A stretch of DNA of 64,000 nucleotides from Puia sp. (GCA_031292515.1 JARLGZ010000098.1:1-64000); one strand, 5' to 3'; positions 17,466-27,357 are shown, numbered from the stretch's first letter. Notes: generated by a model not told the origin, from the sequence alone. Numbers and translations are program-made.

Positions 17466-19181
17466 ATGGGGAAGTTTAAACTTTTGCGGGTCGGCACCGA
17501 CGGTATCACCGACCCTGAAGCCATTAACCGCATTGTACTGGTAAATTCTATCAGCCTTGCGGTCGGCATTTCCATTATCGTCATCGCCCCTTTTTTGGGC
17601 TATCTCCTGGACTGGAAGGCATCCGTGATGGTCCCCCTGGTGACCGAGTTTGTATGTAACAGCCTGATATTTGTCCTGAACCGTTATAAGAAGCATGCCG
17701 CCGCCAGCCTCCTCCTGTATTTCCTGCAATGCATCGCCATCACCTATTTTGGATTTTTGCTGATCCGCGTGTTCCACCTGGAATTTGTCGTTATCCTCCT
17801 GATCGCCATCATTTATCTCATCTTTAAAGAGACTCTCTACCGGAGAATAGCACTGGTAGCCGCCTTCGTGGTGCTGATCCTGCTGGAAGCCTGGTATTAC
17901 AAAGTCGATGCCCACCCGATGCCCGTCGACAACTATAACCAGATATTCATCATCAGGACCCTGCTCGTTATCTCGATCATGAGTATCACGGTATTGGTGA
18001 GCCGGCCCTATGTGGAAGGCAATGATATAAAATATGAGCTGCAGCGGGCAAATAAGCTGATCAGGATATTTGTCGCACAAGTCACCCATGAACTCAGAAC
18101 CCCGCTGAATAACATCCACCAGGTCACGCAACTCTTACAGAAGGAGGTGGAAGGAGACCCGCATATGCAGAAACTACGGCCCCTGGTGGACATCGGATTC
18201 GTCGTCAGCAGCAACGCCCGGAATATCGTAAACAACGTGCTGGACATGGCCGGGATCGAGGCCGGGAGATTTAATACGTTCGTGTTTGAAGCTTTTAAAG
18301 TAGTCCCTTTTTTTGAAAAGATGCTCGAAGTCCACCGGTTGATCACCCGGCGGGATGGCATGCAGATCCGGATGGAAACCGATATGCCGGAAGTGATTTT
18401 CGGAGACACGCTGAATATCAACCAGGTACTCACCAACCTGCTCGCGAACGCGTTTAAATATGGTTCGCAGGGGAGCGTCATCACCGTCGGTATAAAACGG
18501 AGAGGGGATTGGTGGGATTTGTCGGTCACCAACGCCGGTCCCGGCATTCCACCCGATAAAAGGAAGGCGATCTTCGACCCCTTCTACACAAGCAGGACCG
18601 GCAGGATTCAAGGTTCCGGGCTGGGGTTGTATATCGTCAAAAGCAAGGTGGAGGCGATGGGAGGCACAGTCGAAGTGGTGAGTGAACCCGACCGGCTGAC
18701 CACCTTTACCGTCAGCCTCCCGTTGAGAGTGGGTAAACTCAGGGACCTGCCGGATGCCATGGGATTGGATGCCGAATCTTACGATTTGAACAAAGTCTAT
18801 GTACTGGTGGCGGAAGACGACAAGTTGACCTCCTTTCTGTTCGCCACCTATCTGAAGAGGATGGGGTGCTCATTCGATATCGTAAAAAATGGCCGCGAAC
18901 TGCTGGAAAAAGCAAAAGAAAAATGTCCGGACGAATGTCCGGACATTATCTTGCTCGATAGCCATATGCCCGTTCTCAACGGGGAGGAAACGATACGGGA
19001 GCTGAAAGAGCATCCCCTGCTGAGGCATATCCCGATCATCATCACTACCGGTGACCTTTTCTCCGGCACGGTTGAAAGGATGATGTCGGCAGGCGCCAGT
19101 ACCTATATCAAGAAACCGATAGATCACCTGGCACTTCAGAAAACGATAGGCCTGTACATGAAGAAGATGCCGTTGAACTGA
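17466..19181 (+). CDS. Membrane hybrid histidine kinase (HisKA-HATPase-REC)
   Basis: The 571-residue protein begins with about five or six transmembrane helices (residues about 22-180) and no obvious periplasmic domain. HisKA follows with H208 in VTHELRTPLNNIHQ, then an ATPase domain (NLLANAFKYGSQG, GPGIPPDKRKAIFDPF, GSGLGLYIVKS) and a C-terminal receiver with phospho-acceptor D498 (LLDSHMPVLNG) and the IKKP lysine. It would sense a membrane-linked cue and pass phosphate internally to its receiver. It starts 18 bp after the degenerate kinase. The neighbouring terpene synthase converges on it. Confidence 0.9.
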   Translation: MGKFKLLRVGTDGITDPEAINRIVLVNSISLAVGISIIVIAPFLGYLLDWKASVMVPLVTEFVCNSLIFVLNRYKKHAAASLLLYFLQCIAITYFGFLLIRVFHLEFVVILLIAIIYLIFKETLYRRIALVAAFVVLILLEAWYYKVDAHPMPVDNYNQIFIIRTLLVISIMSITVLVSRPYVEGNDIKYELQRANKLIRIFVAQVTHELRTPLNNIHQVTQLLQKEVEGDPHMQKLRPLVDIGFVVSSNARNIVNNVLDMAGIEAGRFNTFVFEAFKVVPFFEKMLEVHRLITRRDGMQIRMETDMPEVIFGDTLNINQVLTNLLANAFKYGSQGSVITVGIKRRGDWWDLSVTNAGPGIPPDKRKAIFDPFYTSRTGRIQGSGLGLYIVKSKVEAMGGTVEVVSEPDRLTTFTVSLPLRVGKLRDLPDAMGLDAESYDLNKVYVLVAEDDKLTSFLFATYLKRMGCSFDIVKNGRELLEKAKEKCPDECPDIILLDSHMPVLNGEETIRELKEHPLLRHIPIIITTGDLFSGTVERMMSAGASTYIKKPIDHLALQKTIGLYMKKMPLN

Positions 19182-19199
19182 CCAGTTCTTTGATCGCTG

Positions 19200-20315
19200 T
19201 CAATCCTGCAGGGTAGTCTCTTGCCAGATCGATTTCGGCCTTTTATATCTCCCGGAATAAGCCTGCCATAACCAGGTGGCCTGCATGCACCGCTCTATCG
19301 AAGCCAGATGCCACTCGACAGAAGATACGGTTGACTTATGCAGGTCCCCTAAATCCGACAACTTTTGCCGTATGGAGCGTAAGGTCGTCAGCATTTCAAG
19401 CAGAAGGTTCCGGACGATTTCTGAAGACTTGTCGATGATCCCTTTCAAAGATAATTCCGGGTGGTTCAACGCGATGATCATGAGTAGATTGGAATCGGAG
19501 TCGCTGTCGATGACTTCTTTCTCAAAGGAGAAATGGTCATTGGACAGCCCCGCAAAAGCCGCGGATATCCAGTGCAGACGTCGAAGTTCTGCCGAGACAT
19601 CCAGTTCCCGGAGTAATGCCCAGTCCAGAAATTGACCGCCGCTGTACTCAATCCACAACAGAATATGATGCACGCCACCCAGATGGCACCTGCGTTCCAT
19701 ATATTCATGGATTCCGGGTATATGGCCCTGTGACGCCGTATCGCCGTCGGCGTGCGTAATGCCGATATGATAGCAGTATACTCGCAGGAAATTTGAAAAC
19801 CAGTCTTCCGGAGAATGGCTCTTGAATTCCCCGAGTATTTCCACATTGGTCTCCTCCAACGAGTGGGCGCCGGCGGGAACGGACAAGGTTTCGTCCAGCG
19901 CCGCCATGTTTCGGATGATTGCCGATGAAGCCGCCTGGTCCGCGGGATTGAGAAATTTGAAGAGGTCACGACCCATGACATCATTCAGATAAAATCCGAG
20001 CGTCAGGTTCTTCATCATCGTGAACATCCGGTGAAAATCGGCTGCCGGATAGAGATACAAGGCGCAGGTAATATGATCTTTGGCGTTCGGCAGCCAGATG
20101 GATTTCTCCCTGCCGTAGTCTTCGATCATCGACTTCAACACCTTGCTTTCGGGATGTGGATTGAAATCCCTGCAAAAGTCCCGGAAACTGAAATTCCCGG
20201 GTTCGAATAAGTTTTGGAGCGAGCTGGGGGGAGCCGAGAGGAATTCCTCATACTCTGAGCGGATGCGGTGCAGCCTCGTCGAGGCGACAACCCGGACATT
20301 TTTTTCCTTGTTCAT
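19200..20315 (-). CDS. Class I terpene synthase
   Basis: The 371-residue protein has the motifs of bacterial class I terpene cyclases. A variant Asp-rich motif N111-D112-VMGR-D117 lies after a hydrophobic helix. The pyrophosphate-sensor segment EYMERRCHLGGV (R208/R209) and the NSE triad N259-D-H-F-S263-F-E-K-E267 follow. A terminal R356-Y357 pair sits in WLWQAYSGRYK. Such enzymes ionise a prenyl diphosphate with Mg2+ and cyclise it. The size (about 370) suits a sesqui- or diterpene synthase. No prenyl transferase, P450 or other isoprenoid gene is adjacent, so substrate supply would come from general metabolism. It is divergent from a NarL-type regulator. The product cannot be predicted. Confidence 0.82.
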   Translation of the reverse strand: MNKEKNVRVVASTRLHRIRSEYEEFLSAPPSSLQNLFEPGNFSFRDFCRDFNPHPESKVLKSMIEDYGREKSIWLPNAKDHITCALYLYPAADFHRMFTMMKNLTLGFYLNDVMGRDLFKFLNPADQAASSAIIRNMAALDETLSVPAGAHSLEETNVEILGEFKSHSPEDWFSNFLRVYCYHIGITHADGDTASQGHIPGIHEYMERRCHLGGVHHILLWIEYSGGQFLDWALLRELDVSAELRRLHWISAAFAGLSNDHFSFEKEVIDSDSDSNLLMIIALNHPELSLKGIIDKSSEIVRNLLLEMLTTLRSIRQKLSDLGDLHKSTVSSVEWHLASIERCMQATWLWQAYSGRYKRPKSIWQETTLQD

Positions 20316-20441
20316 AAATAAATATTTAATGGTGAAAAAATAGAGACCCGGACAATGTAGGGGCCAGGGACGTTTTACCGGGAGCCGGAGTCCATGAAAG
20401 CCGGTCAGGAAATGATTTTTACAGGAAAACCAACCGATCCA

Positions 20442-20493
20442 TGTAAGTGATTACACGGACAACGCCACACGGTTTCACAGAGGCAGCCTGTGA
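20442..20493. promoter_or_regulatory. Two dyads in the terpene synthase/regulator divergent region
   Basis: TGTAAGTGATTACA (20442-20455) has 5-bp arms TGTAA/TTACA. It is followed by TCACAG (20475-20480) and CTGTGA (20488-20493), an inverted repeat with a 7-bp spacer. Both lie between the divergently transcribed terpene synthase and the NarL-type regulator, so they are candidate operators for either gene. Binding is inferred. Confidence 0.35.
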
Positions 20494-20524
20494 CAAATGA
20501 GGGATTATAGCTAACTTTAAGGAC

Positions 20525-21151
20525 ATGAACCGTTATCCCATTTCACCAAAGGTATTGCTGGCGGACGATCACAGCCTGATTCGCAGGGGTGTCAGGATCC
20601 TGTGCGAACTGAAACTGGAAATATCCGAGGTATATGAGGTATCCACCTGTCATGACCTGATGATGGAACTGCGAAAAGGACGCTGTACCCACCTGCTGCT
20701 GGATATCAACCTCACAGACGGCAGCTCCTTCGAGATGATACCGAATATCCGTAGCCTGTACCCGAAATTGAAAATCGCCATCCTGTCAATGCAGCCCTTC
20801 GAACTCTACGCGGACCTGTTGAGCCAAAAAGGCATCTCTTTGTTTATTTCAAAATCCGCCAACGAGGAGGAAACGATCGGCCTGCTGGAACGGTTCTTCC
20901 GGGACGAGAAATTGCCAAAAACCTGCAGGGCAGCGGCAGGAGAGCCAAGAGGCCCTTTTTCGGATATGACCCGCCGGGAGCTGGAAATACTTCATTATAT
21001 GCTGAAAGGCTTGGCGACAAAAGACATTGCAGAAAGCCTGGGCCTCCAATGGAACACCATCTCGACCGTCAAAAGAAGGATCTACGAGAAGACATCGACC
21101 GGTAACATCGTTGAACTAAAGCAGTTGGCGGTGCTGCATAAAGTTTATTGA
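20525..21151 (+). CDS. NarL/FixJ-type response regulator (REC + LuxR HTH)
   Basis: The 208-residue protein has a receiver domain (10-130; ADDHSLIRRG and phospho-acceptor in LLLDINLTDG) and a C-terminal LuxR-type helix-turn-helix (TRRELEILHYMLKGLATKDIAESL...). The switch Lys region reads FISKSA, where the usual K-P/G pair is K-S. It is a DNA-binding regulator whose kinase is not adjacent; HisKA_3 kinases elsewhere in the window are candidate partners. Three imperfect direct repeats follow its stop codon. The divergent neighbour is the terpene synthase, a possible target. Confidence 0.9.
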   Translation: MNRYPISPKVLLADDHSLIRRGVRILCELKLEISEVYEVSTCHDLMMELRKGRCTHLLLDINLTDGSSFEMIPNIRSLYPKLKIAILSMQPFELYADLLSQKGISLFISKSANEEETIGLLERFFRDEKLPKTCRAAAGEPRGPFSDMTRRELEILHYMLKGLATKDIAESLGLQWNTISTVKRRIYEKTSTGNIVELKQLAVLHKVY

Positions 21152-21206
21152 ATGAAAGAATCCCTTTGAATGAAGGAATCCCCTCTGACCAAAGGAATCC
21201 CCTTAC
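21150..21206. repeat. Three imperfect 19-bp direct repeats
   Basis: Three units follow one another from the stop codon of the regulator: GAATGAAAGAATCCCTTT (21150-21167), GAATGAAGGAATCCCCTCT (21168-21186) and GACCAAAGGAATCCCCTTAC (21187-21206). The shared core is AARGAATCCCYT. They lie upstream of the PKD-protein gene and could be repeated regulator-binding sites or a small microsatellite-like expansion. Confidence 0.6.
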
Positions 21207-21228
21207 GAATAGGGGGACCTGTACCGGG

Positions 21229-21254
21229 TTGACACCCAATATTATGTAATTTTG
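21229..21254 (+). promoter_or_regulatory. Possible promoter of the PKD-protein gene
   Basis: TAATTTTG (21247-21254) fits the Bacteroidota -7 consensus TAnnTTTG exactly. A TTGAC element sits at 21229-21233, but the 15-bp gap is shorter than usual. This would give a leader of about 80 nt before the ATG at 21344. Confidence 0.3.
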
Positions 21255-21343
21255 ATCCCGGCTCCGGGGATTTGACATTTCCATTCTGAATATTTATCTT
21301 ACATGCGCAATACCCGAAAAACACGGATTACACCCGCTGACCC

Positions 21344-24300
21344 ATGAGACCTTATCCGGCTAAAGACTATCTTACATACGGTTTTATCTTCCTTGCATTG
21401 TTAATCGGAAACGCCGTTTCCGCACAGCTGAATGCCGGTTTCTCCATGGATAGATCAGGCGGTTGCTCCCCCCTGGTGGTCAATTTTACCAATACGACGA
21501 CAGGTGCTTCTTCAAATGCGGTCTATAAATGGGACTTTGGCAACGGCAACAGTTCCGCCCTGGTAAACGGGGCCGCGGTATATACCGCCGAACAGACCTA
21601 TACCGTTACGCTGACCGTCCAGGACGGCGGCAACCAATCTGTCAGCACCCAGCAGGTCACCGTCTATACCCCGCCCACGGTAAATTTTTCGGTCGCCCCT
21701 GCCAAGCTGTGCCTGGGAACGCCGGCCGTTTTCACCAGCAGCTCCACCCCCGGAAGCGGCAGTATCGCCAGCTATACCTGGGATTTTGGAGATGGCTCGA
21801 CCCTTCAGGGGACGAGCAACGTCCAGTCGTATACATATAGCGTAGAGCAAACCGCCTCCGTGAGCCTGACCGTGACCAATATCTATGGTTGTCATACCCT
21901 CTTGAGAAAGGCGAATATCGTCACGGTCATACCCGCCCTAACCGCTGCCTTTACCGCCGATAAAAGGGTGCTTTGTCTCACTTCAGACCCTGTTCAGTTC
22001 ACCAATAGCAGCACAGGCCCCGGCACACTCGATTACCTGTGGAGTTTCGGCGATGGCAATACCTCCACCCAGCAAAGTCCTACTTATGTGTTTAACAAAA
22101 AAGGAAACTATACCGTGAGCCTGCAGGTCCATAGTTCCGAAGGATGCACGGCTGTAAGCACACAGACCAACCCGATCAATGTGGCGAACTACAGCACCTC
22201 GTTCAGCGTCCCATCTCCGATCTGTCAGGGCAGCACTGTCGCCTTCAGCAGCCAGAGTTCACCGGCGCCGGACAACAGCGTATGGTCGGTAGACGGCGTT
22301 ACCCAATATAACTATGGAACGCTATACTATGCCTTCAATACAGTAGGGGCCCATACCATTACACTCAACAATACCTTTGGAACCTGTCCTCAATCGGTCA
22401 GCAAGCAGATCTCCGTGAAGGGTTTACCCGCGCCCAACGGGTTTAACGTGGATATAGCCGGGAAATGCGGCTCTCCGGTTGCCGTGAATTTTAAAGACGT
22501 GACCCCCGGAGCCGTAGCCTGGTCCTGGAATTTCAACTATTATAACGGATCGGTCGGCTCGACGGTACAGGCGCCTACCTATACCTATACCTACGACGGA
22601 TCGTTCCTGGTATGGCTCCAGGTCACCAATGCAGACGGGTGCAGCGCCACGACTTCCCAATATGTGACGATCACCCGGCCGACCGTCAGCATTTCCCCGA
22701 CAGGTCCCGGGACCCTTTCGTCCTGTACCACGCTCCTGACGAATACCTTTACTTCCACCTCCTCGGAACCGCTGACGATTACAAAATGGGATTTTGGCGA
22801 TGGCACTACCTCGACGGCGGCCAGCCCGACACATACTTTCAAAAACACCGGTAGCTATACCGTCACCCTCAGCTATACCACGGTAAATGGTTGTACGGGT
22901 ACCGCAACGACGACCCAATTCAGTATCTATCCGCCACCCCCCGTCAGCGTCTCGCTCAACACGTCCACCCCGGCGACCTGTACGACGCCCATAACGGCGA
23001 CGTTTACGGCCAATTCCCAGCTGCCGATAGCAACCTGGAACTGGACTTTCGGGGATGGCAGCCAGTCGACAGACCCCTCTCCGACGCATACCTATAGCAA
23101 TATCGGCAGCTATGTCGCGGTATTGAACTATACTACGCAAAGCGGTTGCAAGGGCACGGCTTATTCCAACGCCCTCATCATAGATCCGAAGATAAAATTG
23201 GATTTTTCCTTCAAACCCAACCCTGTCTGCGGGAATAATACCGTCTACTTCTCCACGACGGCCAACACTTACGATATCAACACCTATAACTGGAGCTATG
23301 GCGACGGAGGAGGAAACTATTCGGCGAACCCCAGTCCGACCTATACGTATAATGCCGCCGGCTCCTATACGATCACACTCTACGCCAAAAACCTAGGCGG
23401 TTGTGACACCACGATCACAAAGACCATCACCGTCAAACCTCCGTTCCCACAGATAACCGGCCATAGCAATACCTGTGACGGAACGCGCGGGGCAGTCACT
23501 TTCACCCAGGCCAGCGTCGGGGCCACCACCATAGTCTGGAACTTTGGCGACGGCAGCACGACGACCACACCCGGCGACCAGGCTACCGCAACACATACCT
23601 ATACGAAATCCGGGACCTATTCCGTTTATCTGACGGCCACCAACGGCCAGTGCACGCTCGTGGCAAACGATCCCAGCCTGGTATATGTGCTGTTGAAACA
23701 GTCCCCCAACCTGACCGGATCTGCATCTTCAGCCTGCAGCGGCACTCCCGTCGCCATACAAATTTCGCAGCTGGACGCCAACCCCTACCAGAATACCAAT
23801 ATCTATAGCAGTTACTACTACGCCGGCTATTATTTCCAGGCAGCGCAATACCGGGATGGCACGCCCTTCAACGGCAGCCGTACCGACAACCTGAACAACA
23901 ACCGGTGGACGACGACCTATAACGGAACCCTGACGAACTTCCAGACAGGAGAAAAAGACATCCGGTTTATCCTGACCAGCTATGTCTTCGGGTGCCAGGA
24001 TACCACCAACTATATGCCCCTGGCCATTAAAGGCGCCACCGGCGGATTCGAAGTCGTCGCCGACAAACTCTGTTATCAGTCACCGGTCCTGCTGCAGGAC
24101 ACCTCTCATTCCACCCCTGATAATCCCATCCTCTCCTGGCAGTGGAATTTTGGAGACGGACAAACGCTCACCAGCAGCAAAGGCGGGGCCATTTCGCACA
24201 ACTATGCCAGCCCGGGGGGCTATACGGTCAGCCTGAAGATAACCGACGGCGCCGGTTGCTCGACCAACATCCCTTACACGCAATATGTAAATGTGAACGG

Positions 24301-26047
24301 GCCCCTGGCGTCTTTTTATCCTTCAGGCACCGACGTGCACCTTAATACGACCGTCTATTTCTACAACACCACCAACGACTACGGGAACTCCAACACGGTC
24401 TATACCTGGAATTTCGGCGATGGCAGCACATCGACCGATCTCAATCCCTCGCATACCTATGCTACGCCGGGAACCTATATCGTGACGATGACCGCCAGCA
24501 ACCCGTCGCTGCCCTGTCAATCGACGGCGACCCCGGTAACGATTATCGTAAGAAATTTCAATTCGGCATTCAGCTTCTCCTCTTCCTATGTGGCAGGCAG
24601 CTGCCCGCCGCTGCTGGTAAGCTTTGTCAACACCTCGTATAACTATATCAGCGTAAGCTGGGATTTCGGAGACGGCAACACCGCCGGCAATGTCAATTAT
24701 CCCAGCCATGTCTACGCGAAGCCGGGTAAATACATCGTCACCCTGAACGTAAACGCCTATAACGGGCTTGTGGGAAAATATATCGACTCCGTCATCATCA
24801 CCGACCCGGTCATCACCCTGCCGCCTCCGCCCCCCGAAACCTGTATCGACGATACCGTGACCCTGTCTGCCACAGCCACGCAGGCCAGCTCCTATTCCTG
24901 GGATTTCGGCGACGGCAGCATCGTCCCGGCGGACACCGGGACCGCCCGGCATCAATATCTTACCGCAGGCACCTATAAGGCGACCCTGCTGGTGCAGAAC
25001 AACGCCGGTTGTGTCAAAGACACGACCCTGCAGCAACCCGTTACGATCAGACCCGATCCGGTGGTGACGATCACCCCCCTCAATCCCGTGCTCTGTCTTA
25101 GCACCTCCGTGTCCCTGCAAGCCTCGGGAGGCAGCGTCTATCAATGGTCGCCCGCCGTGGGGCTGAGTAATCCTGCCATCGCGAACCCCGTAGCTTCGCC
25201 GAGGACGACCACCGCCTATACACTGACCGTGAAAGATGATATCGGCTGCACGAGTAAGGCGCCGCTGATGATAAAGGTCGTACCACCCGGTAACCTGCAG
25301 GTCAGCCCCGACACCGCCGTCTGTGATGGGGCCTCCGCACAACTGGTGGCCACCGGCGAGACACTCTATCAATGGATCAACGATACGAATGGACTCAGCA
25401 ATACGGAAATACCCAACCCGGTAGCACTCGCCCCGGTCACCACGACCTATACGGTTAAGGGCTCCGATGCCTATTCCTGTTTCGTATCCCAGGCTACCGT
25501 CACGGTGACGGTGCATCCGCTCCCAACCGTCAACGCCGGCCCCGACGTGGTGGTGCAGGCCGGTTATGATGCCGTCCTGAACGCTACCGGCAGCAGTGAC
25601 GTGACCAGTTGGAACTGGGTTCCCGAAAAATACCTGAGCTGCTATGACTGCCCTTCGCCCGATTGTACGCCGCTGGCCACCACGCCATACTTCGTTACGG
25701 TAAAAAATCAATATGGCTGCAAGGCCTCCGATACGGTGGTCGTAGCGGTGGACTGCGAAGAAAGTCATGTGCGCATCCCCAATGCCTTTACTCCGAACGG
25801 CGACGGAAAGAACGATGTCTTTATCGTCAAAGGCATCAGCATTATCAAACACATGGCAATCTATGACCGGTTTGGCGAACAGGTCTATGAACGCAACAAC
25901 TTCATCGCCGGTGACCGCTCCGCCTGTTGGGATGGTACGTTCAGGGGGCAGGCTTGCCCTTCCGGCGCCTATGTCTACTTTGTCGAAATGGAATGCCCCA
26001 CGGGTGGGGTGTTTTCGAGAAAAGGAAGTTTTGTGCTGATAAGATAA
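21344..26047 (+). CDS. Giant secreted PKD-repeat protein with type B gliding-motility C-terminal domain
   Basis: The 1567-residue protein has a signal peptide (about 1-28) and about a dozen PKD-like beta-sandwich domains, each marked by W-x-FGDG-type strings (for example YTWDFGDGSTL, TKWDFGDGTTS, VSWDFGDGNTA, YSWDFGDGSIV). A few spacer modules lack the motif (around 285-360 and 810-910). Two bacterial Ig/SprB-like segments follow near 1240-1400. The last 95 residues (IPNAFTPNGDGKNDVF...GEQVYERNNF...W DGTFRGQ..PSGAYVY) are the type B C-terminal domain used for type IX secretion in gliding Bacteroidota. It is probably a surface adhesin or cell-surface filament protein. It seems to be transcribed alone. 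Confidence 0.9.
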   Translation: MRPYPAKDYLTYGFIFLALLIGNAVSAQLNAGFSMDRSGGCSPLVVNFTNTTTGASSNAVYKWDFGNGNSSALVNGAAVYTAEQTYTVTLTVQDGGNQSVSTQQVTVYTPPTVNFSVAPAKLCLGTPAVFTSSSTPGSGSIASYTWDFGDGSTLQGTSNVQSYTYSVEQTASVSLTVTNIYGCHTLLRKANIVTVIPALTAAFTADKRVLCLTSDPVQFTNSSTGPGTLDYLWSFGDGNTSTQQSPTYVFNKKGNYTVSLQVHSSEGCTAVSTQTNPINVANYSTSFSVPSPICQGSTVAFSSQSSPAPDNSVWSVDGVTQYNYGTLYYAFNTVGAHTITLNNTFGTCPQSVSKQISVKGLPAPNGFNVDIAGKCGSPVAVNFKDVTPGAVAWSWNFNYYNGSVGSTVQAPTYTYTYDGSFLVWLQVTNADGCSATTSQYVTITRPTVSISPTGPGTLSSCTTLLTNTFTSTSSEPLTITKWDFGDGTTSTAASPTHTFKNTGSYTVTLSYTTVNGCTGTATTTQFSIYPPPPVSVSLNTSTPATCTTPITATFTANSQLPIATWNWTFGDGSQSTDPSPTHTYSNIGSYVAVLNYTTQSGCKGTAYSNALIIDPKIKLDFSFKPNPVCGNNTVYFSTTANTYDINTYNWSYGDGGGNYSANPSPTYTYNAAGSYTITLYAKNLGGCDTTITKTITVKPPFPQITGHSNTCDGTRGAVTFTQASVGATTIVWNFGDGSTTTTPGDQATATHTYTKSGTYSVYLTATNGQCTLVANDPSLVYVLLKQSPNLTGSASSACSGTPVAIQISQLDANPYQNTNIYSSYYYAGYYFQAAQYRDGTPFNGSRTDNLNNNRWTTTYNGTLTNFQTGEKDIRFILTSYVFGCQDTTNYMPLAIKGATGGFEVVADKLCYQSPVLLQDTSHSTPDNPILSWQWNFGDGQTLTSSKGGAISHNYASPGGYTVSLKITDGAGCSTNIPYTQYVNVNGPLASFYPSGTDVHLNTTVYFYNTTNDYGNSNTVYTWNFGDGSTSTDLNPSHTYATPGTYIVTMTASNPSLPCQSTATPVTIIVRNFNSAFSFSSSYVAGSCPPLLVSFVNTSYNYISVSWDFGDGNTAGNVNYPSHVYAKPGKYIVTLNVNAYNGLVGKYIDSVIITDPVITLPPPPPETCIDDTVTLSATATQASSYSWDFGDGSIVPADTGTARHQYLTAGTYKATLLVQNNAGCVKDTTLQQPVTIRPDPVVTITPLNPVLCLSTSVSLQASGGSVYQWSPAVGLSNPAIANPVASPRTTTAYTLTVKDDIGCTSKAPLMIKVVPPGNLQVSPDTAVCDGASAQLVATGETLYQWINDTNGLSNTEIPNPVALAPVTTTYTVKGSDAYSCFVSQATVTVTVHPLPTVNAGPDVVVQAGYDAVLNATGSSDVTSWNWVPEKYLSCYDCPSPDCTPLATTPYFVTVKNQYGCKASDTVVVAVDCEESHVRIPNAFTPNGDGKNDVFIVKGISIIKHMAIYDRFGEQVYERNNFIAGDRSACWDGTFRGQACPSGAYVYFVEMECPTGGVFSRKGSFVLIR

Positions 26048-26184
26048 GGATCCTGAACTCCCGGGAACTTCCTGCCTGCGAAGCCTTAGACGGCATGGCA
26101 TGGCATTTGAAGAATCTTCCTGAAATCTGATTTATGAACAGAGAAAATACGATCCATACGCGGTACGGTCTAAATCTATAAATT

Positions 26185-27357
26185 ATGTCCGATTCCAATA
26201 ATAATGAGGCGGCCGCGAAGGGGCAGAGAGGGCAAATTGTGGGCGCCGAAGACTATCACCGGATGGTGGAAGAAGTTGAAGACTACGCGATCCTGATGCT
26301 GGACAGGGAGGGGTTTATCAGGAACTGGAACCGGGGGGCGGAAAAGATCAAGGGCTACACAGAGCAGGAGATTGTAGGAAAGCATTTTCGCATATTCTAT
26401 GCACCCGGAGACCAGTTGGCCCGGTTGCCCGAGAAACTGATAGGTGAAGCGATGGAGCACGGAAAAGCCGTGCATGAAGGTTGGCGGATACGAAAGAATG
26501 GTACCACATTTTGGGGGAGCATCGTGATCACAGCCCTCCACGATGAGGTGGGAAATGTGGTGGGCTTCTCAAAAGTCACCAGGGACCTTACCGAACGGAA
26601 GGAATCGGAAGACAGACTGGTAAGATATGCCCTGCAGTTGGAATCGCAGAACAAGGAGCTCCAGCAATTTGCTTTTGCGGCGGCCCACGACATGAAGGAG
26701 CCATTGCGGAAAATCCAGTTTTACAATTCGACGGTCCTTGCCGAAGGCGGAGAAAGGATGGAGGTGAAACTCCGGACCTATCTGGAGCGTTCGTCCGATG
26801 CTGCCGGACGCATGCAAGTGCTGATCGAAGACCTGCTGGCGTTTACGAAGATAACCGAACCATTCGCTCAGTTTACAGAAGTGGACATGAACTCCATCGT
26901 CGCGGAGGTCTCGGCCTTTTATCAGGAAGCCCTGGATAGCGTGGAGGGCCTGGTGGTGGCATCGACCCTGCCGAAAATAAAGGGTATTCCATTTCAAATA
27001 CGACAGTTATTTGTGAATCTGTTGGGGAATTCGGTAAAGTACCACCAGGAGGGCCGTCCCTTGCGGATCGACATTACCGTTGAAGAGGTCGACGGCGCCG
27101 GTATTGGCGACAAGGGGCTTTACCCTTCCGGGCGTTTTTTAAAGTTATCTTTCAGGGACAACGGTATCGGTTTCGAAGCCAAATACGCGGAAAGGATATT
27201 TGGCATGTTCCAGCGCCTTCATAACAGAAAAGATTACCAGGGAACAGGACTTGGCTTGTCTATCTGTCGAAAAATCATGGAGATCCATAAAGGATATATC
27301 CGGGCGGCAGGGGAAGAAGGAATGGGTTCGGTGTTCGATCTTTTCTTTCCGATTTGA
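26185..27357 (+). CDS. PAS-domain sensor histidine kinase
   Basis: The 390-residue cytoplasmic kinase has one PAS/PAC unit (about 22-140; GFIRNWNRGAEKIKGYTEQEIVGKHF, and GFSKVTRDLTERKE), HisKA with H168 in AAHDMKEPLRKI, an N-box in NLLGNSVKYHQEGRP, DNGIGFE and GTGLGLSICRK. The architecture is that of phytochrome-like kinases without the chromophore domain. No regulator gene is adjacent, so it is an orphan. It could act with one of the CheY-like regulators in the window. The AraC gene downstream converges on it. Confidence 0.88.
   Translation: MSDSNNNEAAAKGQRGQIVGAEDYHRMVEEVEDYAILMLDREGFIRNWNRGAEKIKGYTEQEIVGKHFRIFYAPGDQLARLPEKLIGEAMEHGKAVHEGWRIRKNGTTFWGSIVITALHDEVGNVVGFSKVTRDLTERKESEDRLVRYALQLESQNKELQQFAFAAAHDMKEPLRKIQFYNSTVLAEGGERMEVKLRTYLERSSDAAGRMQVLIEDLLAFTKITEPFAQFTEVDMNSIVAEVSAFYQEALDSVEGLVVASTLPKIKGIPFQIRQLFVNLLGNSVKYHQEGRPLRIDITVEEVDGAGIGDKGLYPSGRFLKLSFRDNGIGFEAKYAERIFGMFQRLHNRKDYQGTGLGLSICRKIMEIHKGYIRAAGEEGMGSVFDLFFPI

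Noticed and set aside
24323-26101. 592-codon minus-strand frame inside the PKD-protein gene
   Set aside because: GC-rich repeats leave the opposite strand open; it has no start context or domain signature, while the + frame is clearly a PKD protein.
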